NCBI GenBank assembly: GCA_965119745.1
Contig: OZ221973.1
Coordinates: forward strand, 1,612,001 to 1,676,000
Origin: CAJFUR01 sp904420575
Lineage (GTDB): Bacteria > Actinomycetota > Coriobacteriia > Coriobacteriales > Eggerthellaceae
Length of the DNA stretch: 64,000 bases
Direction of reading: 5' to 3'
Below are positions 16,199 to 25,307 of this stretch, in pieces. The translations under genes and the position numbers were made by a program. The notes beneath the pieces are model-generated. The model was not told where the DNA came from. It made no database searches and was given only the letters and a program-made list of their open reading frames with translations. Numbering within the stretch: the stretch's first letter is position 1; every line of letters starts with the position of its first letter.

Positions 16199-19100
16199 AT
16201 GGGTAGTATAGAGGAATACGGCGCTGATGAGTTCATAGGCGAGAGTGCGAAAGATACCGACTACACTCTCGAAATGATGCTTGCAGAGTTCGGCGACCTT
16301 ATCGACGAAAGTGCATTGGCGTCGGAGCCCACAACTGTCCAAAATCGTGATTTGAGCGACGAAGATCTCCAGTTAAGACTTTTTGAAGACCTTCATGTCG
16401 ACATGCGCTGGGCAAATAGGTTTGAGGGTGCAGGAATTAATACCGTGGGAGACCTATTAGGTCTTGATGCAGATAGCCTGCTCTCAATAAAGGGCATTGG
16501 GGAAACTGCTATTGCAGAACTCGAAGAATGTTTACGTAAGAAGGATCTTCCCGCGGTCGAGAGCCTTTCATACTACAAACCTCTCAGCAATACTATCCGC
16601 AGCACCATGTCGGATTACAGTTCCGCATTGAAGCCGTTTCCAGTTGAGGTAACCATCGACTACATATCTGGTCCAAGCTCAAACTTAGGACTCGACGAAT
16701 GGAGACAGCATTTCTTCGGCGAGCTGCCCTATATGGATGATCCTGAAGGAAACCTAGTAGAAAAATATGACGACATTCGCCTCTGTGACATTCCGGGGCT
16801 TTATGAGCTCATTCCTTACCCACATAACCTGTACCTTGGAAAGCTAGAATCTGTATCGTCACTACTAACATCTAGTCTCGAACACATGATCACAGACTTT
16901 GGTTTTACATCTGCGTCTTCAATTATCGATTGCCTTATATGCAACATTGGCGAGTTCAATGAACTTGACGAGGTTCTTGAGAGATATGCGGCCGAAATAA
17001 AGAGGAATTATCCGTCCGAATTACTGTGCATCCCGTTAGCCTGGCTATTCCCATACCTAGATGATAGTTTAGTTCAATTCGGCAATGTCGGGGAGCTTTT
17101 CGGAGAAAACAAGTCAATCCTCTCCATTTATCTCGCTCAAGCCCTGGAAGAAGCACTTCAGAGGCTATTCGCCAATAACAGCGCGCCTTATAAAATTGAT
17201 GCGCTATTCCTCGATGCTTTCGATGAACTAGATTGCGGCTGCGACTCTCGTGCTAGGAGAATCTATATAAAGCGTAATGGCCTCGGAGAGTCTCGGAAGA
17301 CGCTAGAAGAGGTTGGTCTAGAGCTTGATGTCACTCGTGAGCGCGTGAGGCAGATCGAATCAAAAACCCAAGAACGCTTCGATCCCTTAAAATCAGAGCG
17401 ACTCCTGCTGTTGAGACTGGCTATGTTCAATATCGCGAAAGAGATCGGATCAGCGGGAACCATCGATGACCTTTGTGAGTCTTTTGTTGCACACGGTCTA
17501 TTCGAGACTGACGCCGATTGCGTTGGGTTTTTAGAGCTAATGCCGGAATACAACATAAAAAAGACGACTGGGTCATTCGTTCTTTCGGGATATCCATGCA
17601 TGCATTGCGATAACGCTATTACGGTCATTGAGGATATCGCTTCTAGCAACTCATGCAGAACCCATGAGGAATTCATTGAACACGTTGGCTGCAAGCACTG
17701 CAAAGTTGAGACAGTACTCACTATAAGTGTTTTCGATCATTGCAAAGGAGTGAGAGTCAGTTCTGAATACATAGGAGTCCCAAACAATCCGGTCATGCGC
17801 GCATCGCTGAAACCAACAAGCGAACGAGCTCTATTACATGCGATCCTGTATGAAGCTGACAGAGCCCTAAGCTATGACGAAATGATCGACCAAGTCTATC
17901 AGGCTTGCGGCAACAAACCGTCAAAGAACAAAGTAGGCAGCCAGGTTGGAAGCTTCTCAGACTGCATGCTATGGGGTAGAGGCACGTATATCCACGAGAA
18001 GAATGCTCCTTATCCGGAAGAATTGCTCAAGATAATAAGCGATTTAATTGTAGACGTGTTCGATGTCAATCAGATTCCAATTGTTGGCGTAGAAGGAATT
18101 TATTCCAAATTCGAAGATGATCTGCAAACGATGGGAATCCCGACACACCATGCTCTATACAGCCTTCTGAGGAAATATGGCGACAAACGACTGAAGTTGC
18201 AGGAATATCCTTGGATTTGCAATGCTTACTGTATAGGCGAGCGAACCAGTTTTGCCAAGTACTTCTATTCGATTCTAGAGAACAACAATGGCTTCATCAC
18301 CGATGAACATGCACGGGTGATTGCTGAAAAAACAATGGCTCAGTCCTTTGCATTAGGAGGCTTAGCGGAATATTCTCCATTCTTAATTAATGCAAATGGG
18401 GGTTGGTACGATATCGAATCTGCAGGTTTTGACATGCAAGGCATCGAGCAATTGGCCAACGAAATTGCCTCAAAAATGTGCGATGATGACATTGTTTCTA
18501 CAGTGAAAATATTTGAAGACCATAGAGAGCGCTGCCATGCTCTTGGAGTTAAGTCGTACGATATCCTGTACTATCTGATCGACATGATTGAGGATGATCT
18601 TCCGATCGAAGCTACAAGAAGACCGCATCTTGTCAAATCCACTACGAAGCATATGTCGGTACGCGAAGCCGTGCGTAGATATGTAAGAAACTCTGACAAG
18701 CCGGTCTCATACGACGAAATCGTTGAAGAGTTTAAGGTCAAACGAGGAATCAACATAGCAGGAATCTGCAATGCTCTGCTTATCGGAGACGATATCGTGC
18801 TTACGAATACCGATGAGTACTGGAGCAAAACAAATCTGGGCTTGAATCAGGATTATATCGAGCGTTTCGAAAATGAGCTAACTGAACGTATAGGAACCTG
18901 CAGGAAATACTCCGACCTATTCTACCGAAGGGATGAGGTCCTGCCCAACATAAGGCAAGTAGAAGCACCCCATGGTTTGAGATGGAACGACGAGCTCTTG
19001 AAAACGGTCGTGAACAACAGCACAAATTTCAAGGTTTTCGGCGAGTTCGGTTCATGTCTAGTTAACCTGCGCGACAACCCGAACGTCCTTACTATCGAAG

Positions 19101-19267
19101 CGTTCTACTACAATTTGCTCGAAAACGAGTTTCTCGGATGGGCCACGTTCGATCAATTTGCAGAGCACTGTACGAGTTATGGAATCCGCGAACATTACGA
19201 GCCGGAGTTCTTCGACGCGTTCGACTCGATCTCGGCAGATGATATGAGCATAGAATGCATAGCCTGA
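16199..19267 (+). CDS. Giant protein joining an RNA-polymerase alpha-CTD-like domain and a sigma-70 region-4-like HTH
   Basis: A 1,022-residue cytoplasmic protein. Residues about 58-115 match the helix-hairpin-helix C-terminal domain of RpoA (ANRFEGAGINTVGDLLGLD, then SIKGIGETAIAELEECL). Residues about 360-410 match sigma-70 region 4 (TLEEVGLELDVTRERVRQIE). The remaining 600 residues hold at least two winged-helix-like repeats (ALSYDEMIDQVYQACG with CMLWGRGTYIH; PVSYDEIVEEF) and no enzyme motif that I can identify. It starts 12 bases after the WYL gene and its stop is one base from that of the convergent defence operon. Base composition is low in GC. It may recognise promoters or bind RNA polymerase, as a transcription-level defence or as a regulator; both are inference. 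Confidence 0.85.
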   Translation: MGSIEEYGADEFIGESAKDTDYTLEMMLAEFGDLIDESALASEPTTVQNRDLSDEDLQLRLFEDLHVDMRWANRFEGAGINTVGDLLGLDADSLLSIKGIGETAIAELEECLRKKDLPAVESLSYYKPLSNTIRSTMSDYSSALKPFPVEVTIDYISGPSSNLGLDEWRQHFFGELPYMDDPEGNLVEKYDDIRLCDIPGLYELIPYPHNLYLGKLESVSSLLTSSLEHMITDFGFTSASSIIDCLICNIGEFNELDEVLERYAAEIKRNYPSELLCIPLAWLFPYLDDSLVQFGNVGELFGENKSILSIYLAQALEEALQRLFANNSAPYKIDALFLDAFDELDCGCDSRARRIYIKRNGLGESRKTLEEVGLELDVTRERVRQIESKTQERFDPLKSERLLLLRLAMFNIAKEIGSAGTIDDLCESFVAHGLFETDADCVGFLELMPEYNIKKTTGSFVLSGYPCMHCDNAITVIEDIASSNSCRTHEEFIEHVGCKHCKVETVLTISVFDHCKGVRVSSEYIGVPNNPVMRASLKPTSERALLHAILYEADRALSYDEMIDQVYQACGNKPSKNKVGSQVGSFSDCMLWGRGTYIHEKNAPYPEELLKIISDLIVDVFDVNQIPIVGVEGIYSKFEDDLQTMGIPTHHALYSLLRKYGDKRLKLQEYPWICNAYCIGERTSFAKYFYSILENNNGFITDEHARVIAEKTMAQSFALGGLAEYSPFLINANGGWYDIESAGFDMQGIEQLANEIASKMCDDDIVSTVKIFEDHRERCHALGVKSYDILYYLIDMIEDDLPIEATRRPHLVKSTTKHMSVREAVRRYVRNSDKPVSYDEIVEEFKVKRGINIAGICNALLIGDDIVLTNTDEYWSKTNLGLNQDYIERFENELTERIGTCRKYSDLFYRRDEVLPNIRQVEAPHGLRWNDELLKTVVNNSTNFKVFGEFGSCLVNLRDNPNVLTIEAFYYNLLENEFLGWATFDQFAEHCTSYGIREHYEPEFFDAFDSISADDMSIECIA

Positions 19268-19268
19268 G

Positions 19269-19745
19269 CTAATCCTCCTCCTTTACGTACCGGTCGGAGA
19301 AGCTGTTCACGAAATCGTAGAGTTCGATCAGCTTGTCATCCTGTGTATTGCCCATTCCTATCAGTGATTCATGGAGAACTTCAACACCGCCGCGAACGTA
19401 GGACTCAAACCACTCCAGATCCTCTTTTGATCTTTCTTCCGGAGAGATTTGAAACGCCTTGTAGAAACGCTGTTCTTCATCAGGCTCGTGCTCTGTGTCG
19501 AGAAGCATGAGCATCTTGTAGTCAAGCTCTAGATGCTTATCAACGCTCTGCAGCTGCTTGAAGAGCATCGACTTTTCAGTGCCGCCTTCGTTGTTCCTCG
19601 CAGCGCTTCTTTTATATTCAAAGCCTACCAGAGGAGCTACAGCCAACAAATCGACCAAACGCTTGAAATAGCCATCTGCTGTAAGCTCTTCTGCATAAAC
19701 GGCATGTCTACCGTAAAAATGATGTTGGTCCAAATTATTGTACAT
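19269..19745 (-). CDS. Small protein at the end of the defence operon
   Basis: A 158-residue acidic, helical protein. ATG 19745 is chosen over a TTG at 19754 that would overlap the upstream stop; AAGG lies nine bases away. Segments FKRLVDLLAVAPLVGFEYKRSA and LELDYKMLMLLDTEHEPDEE are the most structured parts, and I see no nuclease motif. Being last in an operon with a DndD-like ATPase and a helicase, it is likely a partner subunit of the effector complex. Confidence 0.75.
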   Translation of the reverse strand: MYNNLDQHHFYGRHAVYAEELTADGYFKRLVDLLAVAPLVGFEYKRSAARNNEGGTEKSMLFKQLQSVDKHLELDYKMLMLLDTEHEPDEEQRFYKAFQISPEERSKEDLEWFESYVRGGVEVLHESLIGMGNTQDDKLIELYDFVNSFSDRYVKEED

Positions 19746-19746
19746 A

Positions 19747-21753
19747 CTAATCAACCTTTTTTATCTCGGAAATTCGACCCGGCTCAATGCTTACGACTTC
19801 GTACTCGTAGCCTATACGCGGTTTCAAGTGCGACAACGCAAGATCGCCATCCGTATCCTTAATCATTATTACCGCTTGCTCCGCAATCCTTGGCACAACG
19901 TCACACACCGATGCGATTCTCTTTTTGTCAAGCTTCGACATTGGCGCATCCATCACTAATGGATAAGCTTCGGTAATCAGCATCTCATCATCGCTACGCT
20001 TCTGATCCGTAGCCAATCTGATTACCCCTGCAATAAAGGCGAAAATGACTGCGACAGTCTGACCCTCAGAAGTTTCAACATCATATGCGTCGAAATTAGC
20101 CTCCTGGTTTCGCACCCTAACATTGTACTTGTCATCAAGTTCGAGTCTTAGAGATCCATCGAAGAACTCTTTGAATATTGAATTGATTTCAGCCTCAAGA
20201 TCCCGCCTTGTTTCAGCCTCTTTCTGTTGGTGCTCACGCGAAAGGGCCTCGTATATCGCCTCGGCATATTCCCTGTCTCGTCTTACGCGTTTATTTGTCG
20301 CGTCATTTGTTACGAGGGTATCTCTCTCGCGCTTTGCATCCGCCAAACTGCTCTTAACCATGCCTAATTGCTGATTGCATCTCTCAAGTCTCTCGGTCAG
20401 ATCATTTGCATGCCTGCGGGCAGCTTGATACATCTCCTCTATGCTTGAAGTATCTTTCGCCCCCAAAAGCATCTCATCGAGTTCATCAATTCTGGACTGG
20501 AGTTGAAAAACTGAGTTGTCGGCTTCGTGTATTTGGGTCAGGAAATACCGTATATCTTTTCCCAGATCGTCCCCTGAGTTTTCGAGCAGCGTTTCGCACT
20601 GCTCTCTGAAGTTCCTAACACTAGAACCAATGTGCTCGGGAGGCACAACGTGGATCCAACTTTCTAGCGCCTTGTACTCAGGAGAGTTGAACTCGATATG
20701 AGTACCACAAAGGCATGTCTTGTTCTCAATAAGCTCCTTTATCGTATCCGCACTGATTCCCGTAGGGGCTTCCTTACTGAGATCGATCGTTGATTCAGAA
20801 ATCGCTCTAAGCGTCCATCTCATCATTGGAGCCGCGAAGAACGCCCATGAGGACTCGCCAAATTTTGAAAGCATGCTTTTTACAGCGTTTTCTTTGGATG
20901 CCTCAAGTCTGTCGATTTGCGCCTGAGTATCCTTCCTTTCCTTCGCCCAGGCTTTCGCGTCCTTAGAGCGCTCAAGCTCTGCTTGGTATGCCGCGCACTT
21001 GACTTGTGTATCTTGCAATTCAGTGCGCGTGCTTTCAATATCCTTCTCTAGCTTAGTACTACGGTCTTCGTATGTTTGGATAGCCTTTTCAGCTTTCTGA
21101 TACTCCTCGTCAGCCTTGTCGTTATAATCGCGCGTGTACGATTGAATGACCATATTTGAGCCGCCTTTGAGGTGCCTTATTGCCTCTGAAATCGCGCTGA
21201 GACCCAAAAGGTTATCTACGGCAACTTTAAACTCCTTGCTACGTCCATCTTGGATCTCGTTGCCCATTTTCTCCACGCGCTCGCCATCGAAGAAAAAGTA
21301 GGAGGAAATCGAACTAGGAATAATCTCGTTGATTAGATCCTTTTTCTGCCCTTCATCCTCAACATATTCGGCTTGGCCGTCCTTTGCCTTGTAAGAAATA
21401 TGCAGAACGGGGCTATCCGCCTTTATTCGCTCTGGGGAGTCCTTTCGGTACTCTTGAAAACGCGAGATCTTGTACTCGGTCTCACCATGCATAAGTGTTA
21501 GACATACACTAACCTGGGCAGACTTACCTAAGGCAAGCTCATCCCTTACGCTAAACGAGAGCAAGTCATCGCTCTTCTTGAACGTCGTGGTGCCGTAAAG
21601 GCACCAAGAGAACGCTTGGGCCAAGGTAGTTTTACCGGAACCGTTATCGCCCATAATTATGGTTACATTGCGATCGTTGTCGGTCGAGAAGTCTATGGAC
21701 TGGTCGCCCGCGAAGATGCGGAAGTTGCTGAGCTCGATTGACTTAATCAACAT
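19747..21753 (-). CDS. DndD-like SMC/Rad50-type ATPase
   Basis: A 668-residue SMC-like ATPase. Walker A GDNGSGKTT is at residues 35-43, preceded by SIELSNFRIF. Long coiled coils run through about 190-290 and 400-520. A zinc-hook-like CLCGTHIEF lies between them (about 318) and Walker B LVMDAPMSKLD is near residue 600. This is the DndD/RecF-like architecture found in phosphorothioation systems. ATG 21753 overlaps the end of the 57-residue gene upstream. In this operon it probably powers or gates the effector with the helicase. Confidence 0.87.
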   Translation of the reverse strand: MLIKSIELSNFRIFAGDQSIDFSTDNDRNVTIIMGDNGSGKTTLAQAFSWCLYGTTTFKKSDDLLSFSVRDELALGKSAQVSVCLTLMHGETEYKISRFQEYRKDSPERIKADSPVLHISYKAKDGQAEYVEDEGQKKDLINEIIPSSISSYFFFDGERVEKMGNEIQDGRSKEFKVAVDNLLGLSAISEAIRHLKGGSNMVIQSYTRDYNDKADEEYQKAEKAIQTYEDRSTKLEKDIESTRTELQDTQVKCAAYQAELERSKDAKAWAKERKDTQAQIDRLEASKENAVKSMLSKFGESSWAFFAAPMMRWTLRAISESTIDLSKEAPTGISADTIKELIENKTCLCGTHIEFNSPEYKALESWIHVVPPEHIGSSVRNFREQCETLLENSGDDLGKDIRYFLTQIHEADNSVFQLQSRIDELDEMLLGAKDTSSIEEMYQAARRHANDLTERLERCNQQLGMVKSSLADAKRERDTLVTNDATNKRVRRDREYAEAIYEALSREHQQKEAETRRDLEAEINSIFKEFFDGSLRLELDDKYNVRVRNQEANFDAYDVETSEGQTVAVIFAFIAGVIRLATDQKRSDDEMLITEAYPLVMDAPMSKLDKKRIASVCDVVPRIAEQAVIMIKDTDGDLALSHLKPRIGYEYEVVSIEPGRISEIKKVD

Positions 21754-21916
21754 ATGCATCCGCCTCTTCTCTGATGATCCTCTTGATCTTCTCGACGATA
21801 CTCCGATCATCGGAGTGTTTGGTTTGGATATTGCGTTTCTCCAGTTCGATAATCCGCTTAATCATGAGACGCGTTTTCTCAGGATCTACAGCATCGTTCT
21901 GTGCGTTCATGCCCAT
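21743..21916 (-). CDS. 57-residue protein between helicase and DndD-like ATPase
   Basis: A short frame, ATG 21916 to TAA 21743, with GAGGAG five bases upstream. It overlaps the helicase stop (21907) and runs 11 bases into the ATPase gene, so all three are coupled. The product, beginning MGMNAQNDAVDPEKTRLMIK, is charged and helical with heptad-like spacing (MIKRIIELEKR, VEKIKRIIREEA) and likely forms a small coiled-coil partner. Tight overlap on both sides is the main evidence that it is a gene. Confidence 0.7.
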   Translation of the reverse strand: MGMNAQNDAVDPEKTRLMIKRIIELEKRNIQTKHSDDRSIVEKIKRIIREEADAYVD

Positions 21917-24147
21917 GGCTGCTCCTCGAAATCTTGACCGCTAAGCTGCAGCATAAGCTTCAGCTCATCTAGCTTAAAACTTTCCCTTATATCATCTAGC
22001 ACATCAGTTGCATCCGCGAAGTTGAGAGCATGCCTGGCAAACTCCATGCCGCGAGCAACCTCGTTGTTAACTAATGTGTAAACACCTCTGACGTCGTCTA
22101 TTGTCTGACCAGCTGCAGTGTTTGTCGAGAACGGAAGTGTGACAAAGTCGAATATCTCTGCATATTCCTTTCCCTCAGACTTGCGCAAAAGCCTGCCTCG
22201 CCTTTGAATGTATTCCTTGGGGTTCGTTGTGCTCGCAAGCATGAAGGCAGTACGAATGCTTGGAATGTTAACGCCCTCATCCAGGCATTTGATTGCGGCT
22301 AAAGCCTGCAGATTTCCGAGACTGAATTCACTTTTCAAGATGCTGCGCTCTTTGATGTCTTCCTCTGAAGTGAATTTTGAGATCGTCATTCCGAGATCAT
22401 TGCCTAGCATATTCACGACTTGAGAGATCTGTCGCGTGTCGCCATTAGATGATACAGTCCGATCCTGCCCTTCATCGAGCATCTGTGCTGCGCCACAATA
22501 GATCAAAATATGGTCGTTGTTGGTGTAAGGCTCGATTTCTTCTCGTAGCACTTCGAGCTTGTTTTCAGCAGCGGCAACAAGCCTTGCACGCTTTAGAGCT
22601 AGCTTCTTTCCTTGCTCACTCAATGACCTCTGCCCGCCGCCTTTGCCGACAAAGCATTTCCCGATCTTTGTTGTTAGTTGCCTGTACTCAGCAAATTCAT
22701 CCTCTGTCAATGTGACGACAACCGGGAAATACATGTATTCGGATAGCATTCCCTGCTTTATAGCGTCCTCAAGAGGATAGTCGATACAAACATCGCCGAA
22801 ATAGTTTCTTAAGGCCTCCGTGCCCTCTTCGTCGTGGTGTCTATCAAGGGTAGCCGATAACCCGATTCTGAACGCAAACCTCTCATCAAGGCATTTTTGA
22901 TAAGACGGAGCTCCTAGATTATGCGCTTCGTCGGCGACAAACAGGACATTCCCGTTAAGCCTCGCAAGTGACTCCTGCATGAAATCGCCCGAAAGAGTCG
23001 CATTTGTGGTGATCGCGCAAATGAACTCTGCTCCCGGAGCATGCAGCTCTTTTCCGACAAACAGCTTCTTTAAGTCCTGCCTCCAATTCTTCTGGGAAGA
23101 ATCGCTATAGCAAATTACGGGGTGAATGCCAAATAGCTCTAGATCGTCAGTCCATTGCTCGACTAAGTGCTGGTATGGGCAGGTGATGACAACCGTCAAG
23201 TCTCCGTTGAGCCTCTCAAAGAGCTCCGTTATAGCTAATAACGCCGTAATGGTTTTCCCTGTCCCAGTGGCCATGGAGAATATACCTCTGTAATTCTGCC
23301 CAACCCAATTTGAGACGGCTTTTGACTGATACTCGCGTATTGAAAGCCAATCGACTTTTGGCCTTCTTGGACATCCGCATCTGCACTGGCTAAAGCGGCT
23401 TGCATCAAAGACATCATGAAGCGACGTATCACCATGATCGTCCAAGAGGTCATCATTGTAATTCGGCTTGGATTTTAAGTACTTCCTCTTTATCTCGTCC
23501 TTGATTTCCGGGAAATCGTAAGTGGTGACACCAGGCTCGACATCAGCCCAGATGCTATCGAATGCGCTGACTTTACCCTGAACCCTCTCCCTTTCTGCGT
23601 CGAACCAAGACCGAAATACATCTACGGTTTCATAGTTTTCTTTCATTGCGTTCAGCGACTCGTTCATGGAGCCCGAATAAGCAACGACATCACCGCGATC
23701 ATCGGTGAGTATGCCAACCTTTTCGTGATAGATGCCGAAGCCGGAATTACTTTCCGCAAATGCGATTTTGATATCCAAGACGCCTGATGCTATAAGATTA
23801 GCTAAAAGGTTTAACCTATCTACCTCCAGCCTATTCAATTGATCAGTCGGTTGAAGACCTCTTAGTAATGCATCCTGCAGAATATCTTCTCGTCGTCTAT
23901 AACCGTCTTCGATAGCCCTTATGTCATCTTCGGATAAATACGGTGAGGCGATAAGCTGGACCTTGCCACCGGTTGCGACAATCCGTCCCAACCCTTACGC
24001 TACTTCCGACAAAGATGATGAGGAGAAGAAACCCACGGCCCTTTTGTAGGACACCGACTCTGACAGAGCCGGAACGAGGAAATCCCTAGAGATATTTGAC
24101 AGCTTTGTTCTGTATTCTGGTCGAATATTCAAATCACGTAGTGCCAT
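21907..24147 (-). pseudogene. PLD-nuclease/DEAH-helicase effector gene split by an in-frame TAA at codon 51
   Basis: The natural start is ATG 24147, nine bases after the desulfurase stop. The frame reads MALRDLNIRPEYRTKLSN, then continues to VGFFSSSSLSEVA, then TAA (23997-23995), then GLGRIVATGGKVQLIASPYL in the same frame to 21907. Homologues would have a Lys codon (AAA) where TAA stands. Downstream of it are a phospholipase-D-like motif (HEK-x5-D...GSMN), Walker A MATGTGKT, DEAH, and helicase motif VI (QRRGRLLRKSEG). A TTG at 23991 could restart translation without the first 52 residues. With the stop read through, the protein would be 746 residues. Confidence 0.85.
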
Positions 24148-24155
24148 GCAATCAC

Positions 24156-25307
24156 CTAGCTGTTCTTTTCTATAAAAGTGAGCACTTCATCGAGGTATCG
24201 AATATCATCGGCGGTCGTTAATGGGCCAACACTGAACCGCACTGTTCCCAGGGGAAGCGTGCCTAGGAATTTATGGGCATATGGAGAGCAATGCAATCCG
24301 GCACGAACTGATATTCCGTTATCACTCAACACGCTCCCAGCTTCATCGGGCGAAAGACCCTCGAACAGACAGGAGACGACGCCGGTTCTAGGACATGCAA
24401 TCTCTTCGGCAATTATTTGTATGTTGGAATGAGAACGCAGAGATTTGATTAGCTGCTCAGATCGCTCACTTTCGATTGCCGGAGCATCATCATGCTCAAG
24501 CAGCCATTTCGCACTTGCCAGCAGACCAGCTATCGCATATGTGTTCTGACTACCGACCTCTTCCATCAATACTATGTCCTGTGGCATTTCCTGACTTATG
24601 GAATTCACCCCGTTACCGCCGTAGATTACGGGGCTTATCCTGTCTTCGTTAACCCCGCAGATAAAGCCTCCAATACCGAAAGGTGCCATGAGGGTCTTAT
24701 GGCCTGCAAATACGGCGAAGTCAATCGTGTCCATGCTCAGCTGCAGCGGAATCAAACCTGCGGTTTGGCTCATGTCGATAAGCGTTATTGCGTCGTACAG
24801 CTTTGCTGCTGTGCAGATTCTTTCAATTGGCAAAATGGCTCCGCACACATTGCTTGCATGAGTGGTGATAACTAAATCAGGCTTCTTGTCATCGAAAGCA
24901 TTGAGCATTTCTTGCTCCATAAGCAACAAAGTTGTTTTATCGAAAGGCAGGACGCGCACATCTACGTCCTTGCTTGCGCGAAGATAATGCAGCACGCGTG
25001 TTACCGCGTTGTGTTCAAAGGGAGACACATAAACCGTTTTGCGGGCAAGATCTAGCCCCAGCAATATACGATTGATTGCATCTGTCGCCGACGAGGTATA
25101 TACAACTTCCTTGTTTTCGCATCGAAGAAGACGCTTTAAAATATCCTTGCTATCTCGGGCTAATGAGGAGGCTGATCTCGCCTGAGCGCCGTTGCCGCGT
25201 CCTATGCTGCCACCCATTGTCCGGTAGATCTTGTCTGCGAAGGAATAGACCTCATCTGGCTTTGGATACGAAGTTGCCGCGTTGTCAAAATATGCAGATC
25301 GGCTCAT
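24156..25307 (-). CDS. sspA: Cysteine desulfurase, SspA-like
   Basis: A 383-residue PLP enzyme that would supply sulfur for DNA phosphorothioation. The PLP lysine is in FAGHKTLMAP and the catalytic cysteine in RAGLHCSPYAHK; YFDNAATSYPKP opens the fold. ATG 25307 (ATGA overlap with the upstream gene, AAGGAG eight bases ahead) is preferred over ATG 25313. It is class-V aminotransferase-like, closer to the SufS/DndA type than to IscS by its short loop. Position inside the operon rather than near iron-sulfur assembly genes supports a dedicated role. The symbol is by analogy with SspABCD. Confidence 0.88.
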   Translation of the reverse strand: MSRSAYFDNAATSYPKPDEVYSFADKIYRTMGGSIGRGNGAQARSASSLARDSKDILKRLLRCENKEVVYTSSATDAINRILLGLDLARKTVYVSPFEHNAVTRVLHYLRASKDVDVRVLPFDKTTLLLMEQEMLNAFDDKKPDLVITTHASNVCGAILPIERICTAAKLYDAITLIDMSQTAGLIPLQLSMDTIDFAVFAGHKTLMAPFGIGGFICGVNEDRISPVIYGGNGVNSISQEMPQDIVLMEEVGSQNTYAIAGLLASAKWLLEHDDAPAIESERSEQLIKSLRSHSNIQIIAEEIACPRTGVVSCLFEGLSPDEAGSVLSDNGISVRAGLHCSPYAHKFLGTLPLGTVRFSVGPLTTADDIRYLDEVLTFIEKNS

